NCBI GenBank assembly: GCA_023488945.1
Contig: JAMDBZ010000024.1
Location: 7,734-25,615 of the forward strand
DNA: 17,882 nucleotides
Reading direction: 5' to 3'
Source: Deltaproteobacteria bacterium
GTDB lineage: Bacteria > Desulfobacterota_E > Deferrimicrobia > Deferrimicrobiales > Deferrimicrobiaceae
Below the pieces are notes generated by a model. That model was not told where the DNA came from, did not search any database, and saw only the letters and a program-made list of their open reading frames with translations. How positions within the stretch are numbered: the first letter of the stretch is position 1; each line of letters opens with the position of its first letter. Shown here piece by piece: positions 16,181-17,882 of the stretch. The translations under genes and the position numbers were made by a program.

Positions 16181-17410
16181 ATGCTCGTCGACCCCTATCG
16201 GAGGGTGACGGTGCGGCCCGTGGGGAGGAGGTTCCGGCTCGATCTCAACGAAATATCCGGGTCCATTGGGGACCTGGCGACCTTCCTTCCCCTGGCCATC
16301 GGCCTGATATCCATCAACGGGGTGAACGCCACCTCGCTCTTCCTCTCCACGGGGCTGGCCTACATCGCGGCGGGCCTCTATTACGGGCTGCCGATGCCCG
16401 TTCAGCCTCTCAAGGCGACGTCGGCCATCGCCATCGCCCTGGCCGTCGGCCCGGATGCCGTCTCCGCGGCGGCTTTCTGGATGGGCGTCATCTTCATCCT
16501 CCTGTCGCTGTTCGACCTGAGAGGAATTTTCGGCAGGATATTCACCCGCCCTATCGTGAGAGGGATCCAGCTCGGGTTGGGCGTCCTGCTGGTCAAGGGG
16601 GGAGGGAAGGCGATTTTCCGAGGGAGCGACCCGGCGATCGCCGGCATGGCAAGCTCCCCGGTCCTCTACGCAGTCGCCCTCGCCATCGGCAGCGCGGGGA
16701 TCCTCTTACTCTCCCGGAAAAGCCGGCGGTATCCCGCCGCCCTGGCGGTGACGATCTTCGGACTGCTCTGCGGATTGCTGGCGAGCTCTTCCGGGGCGCT
16801 GTCGTCCCCGGCCATGGGCTGGATCGCTCCAAAATGGGGAGTCCCGGCCGATGCGGACCTCTACACGGTCCTCGTCGTTCTCCTCCTCCCCCAGATCCCC
16901 CTCACGTTCGCCAATTCCGTGGTCGCCACGGCGGAGACCTCCCGCCAGTACTTCGGGGAAGGGGCACGGCGCGTCACGATCCGCAGCCTCTCCGCATCCC
17001 TGGGGTTCGCCAATCTCTTCGCGGGGCTGATCGGCGGGATGCCGGTGTGCCACGGCTCGGGGGGGCTGACGGCCCATTACCGTTTCGGAGCGAGGGGCGG
17101 CGGGGCAAATCTCTTCATCGGGGGGCTGTTCGTCGCCCTGGCCCTTCTGTTCGGGAGATCGATCCCGGAGATCTTCGGACTGCTGCCCTCGCCGGTCCTC
17201 GGGGTCCTCCTCGTCTACGTCGGGTTCGAGCACGCCCGGCTGATCAGGGACGTGTTGGAGGTTTCCCACGAACTGGCGGTTGCCCTGAGCATCGGGATCA
17301 TGACCCTTCTCACGGGGAACCTGGGCATCGCCTTCATGACCGGGATCGTTTTGAACGCGATCGGCGGGAAACTCCTCAAACCGATGATCCAAGGAGATTC
17401 GCCTCGATAA
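16181..17410 (+). CDS. MOT1-family molybdate transporter
   Basis: This inner-membrane protein of about 409 residues has some ten hydrophobic segments and resembles the MOT1 molybdate transporters, distant relatives of SulP permeases without a STAS domain. The two signature regions are PVQPLKATSAIAIA (73-86) and MPVCHGSGGLTAHYRFGARG. ATG at 16181 and an adjacent GTG at 16178 are both possible starts, preceded by AAAGGG. It probably imports molybdate (or tungstate or sulfate) for the cofactor of the oxidoreductase upstream. Its presence in this operon beside mobB supports molybdate over sulfate. Its 3' end overlaps the convergent mobB by 35 bases. Confidence 0.85.
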   Translation: MLVDPYRRVTVRPVGRRFRLDLNEISGSIGDLATFLPLAIGLISINGVNATSLFLSTGLAYIAAGLYYGLPMPVQPLKATSAIAIALAVGPDAVSAAAFWMGVIFILLSLFDLRGIFGRIFTRPIVRGIQLGLGVLLVKGGGKAIFRGSDPAIAGMASSPVLYAVALAIGSAGILLLSRKSRRYPAALAVTIFGLLCGLLASSSGALSSPAMGWIAPKWGVPADADLYTVLVVLLLPQIPLTFANSVVATAETSRQYFGEGARRVTIRSLSASLGFANLFAGLIGGMPVCHGSGGLTAHYRFGARGGGANLFIGGLFVALALLFGRSIPEIFGLLPSPVLGVLLVYVGFEHARLIRDVLEVSHELAVALSIGIMTLLTGNLGIAFMTGIVLNAIGGKLLKPMIQGDSPR

Positions 17411-17882
17411 AATCGGCGATGCTTCGCGGGTCGTTCAGGTTCAGGACCGGCACGTCCAGTTCCAATGGTTCGTCGCTGGCGACGGCAATCAGCCCGGGAT
17501 CGTTGTAATCTCCCCTGCAGAGAAGAGGATCGTTCCTGCCTTTCCGGTGAAGCTCGATCTTGGGAAGGGTGCTCCGGCTGAACCCCTCGACAAGAACGAT
17601 ATCCATGTCGGAGAAATAGGTCTGGACGAGCTCCTCCGCCGAGGGGGCCTCGGAATGATTTTTCACGAGGGCCATCTTTTCGGCGGAGGCGATCAGCATC
17701 GTCTCCGCGCCCGCTGCGGTAAGGCGGTGGCTGTCTTTGCCCGGATTGTCAATGTCGAACCGATGAGCATCGTGTTTCAACGCCCCGACGCGGAAGCCGC
17801 GGTTCAGAAACTCGGGCAGCAGTCGTTCCAGCAAGGTGGTCTTCCCCGTACCGGATCGAGCGACGAAGGCCACGGCCTTAAC
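17376..17882 (-). CDS. mobB: Molybdopterin-guanine dinucleotide biosynthesis protein MobB (5' end cut by window)
   Basis: This P-loop GTPase assists conversion of molybdopterin to the guanine dinucleotide form (bis-MGD) needed by DMSO reductase-family enzymes. The P-loop reads ARSGTGKTT, with Ala where the first Walker A glycine usually stands. Other family features are LKHDAH, DIDNPGKDSHRL, DIVLVEGFS and PKIELHRKG. The reading frame continues to the window edge with VKAVAF before the P-loop. The true start is therefore probably just beyond 17882 rather than the internal GTG at 17873. It is convergent with the transporter gene, overlapping its 3' end by 35 bases. About 165-175 residues is normal for MobB, so little is missing. 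Confidence 0.9.
   Translation of the reverse strand, partial: VKAVAFVARSGTGKTTLLERLLPEFLNRGFRVGALKHDAHRFDIDNPGKDSHRLTAAGAETMLIASAEKMALVKNHSEAPSAEELVQTYFSDMDIVLVEGFSRSTLPKIELHRKGRNDPLLCRGDYNDPGLIAVASDEPLELDVPVLNLNDPRSIADFIEANLLGSSV

Overview
The window looks like the chromosome of a GC-rich (roughly two thirds G+C by eye), anaerobic or facultative respiratory bacterium of the deltaproteobacterial type (Desulfuromonadota or a neighbouring lineage). This is an inference from gene content: a sigma-54 enhancer-binding regulator, a FadN/FadA beta-oxidation pair, HemW, HD-GYP signalling, a multiheme c-type cytochrome and a Tat-exported molybdenum oxidoreductase with its own cofactor supply genes. 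No rRNA, tRNA, CRISPR array or intact insertion sequence was found.

Layout. Bases 1-313 hold two tandem copies of an intergenic repeat; a third, inverted copy lies at 4720-4819. Minus-strand genes follow: a PAS/AAA+/Fis sigma-54-dependent regulator (370-1785), an O-acetylhomoserine sulfhydrylase (1926-3224), a thiolase (3473-4651) and a 3-hydroxyacyl-CoA dehydrogenase/enoyl-CoA hydratase fusion (4849-7257). The last two form a beta-oxidation operon with a promoter and a TetR-type operator-like palindrome upstream. Divergently on the plus strand is hemW (7428-8579), which converges on a gene for a small exported W/K/E-rich protein (8630-9166, minus). Next come a membrane HD-GYP c-di-GMP phosphodiesterase (9355-10761) and a translationally coupled TPR lipoprotein (10758-11366).

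Bases 11367-12222 hold no intact gene. They contain decayed ends of a universal stress protein and of an RND efflux pump, then a lower-GC stretch with a candidate promoter. This looks like the edge of an acquired module.

The most interesting part is 12223-17882, a molybdoenzyme module. It encodes a secreted triheme cytochrome c, a Tat-exported molybdopterin oxidoreductase, a four-cluster ferredoxin-like subunit, a TorD-type chaperone, a MOT1-family molybdate transporter and, convergently, MobB (truncated by the window edge). No NrfD- or DmsC-like quinone-interacting membrane subunit is present, so the triheme cytochrome is the obvious candidate electron partner. The catalytic subunit has Ser where the third iron-sulfur cysteine is expected. 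Its substrate cannot be assigned from sequence. A chaperone, molybdate uptake and cofactor maturation gathered around one enzyme suggest a self-contained respiratory cassette.
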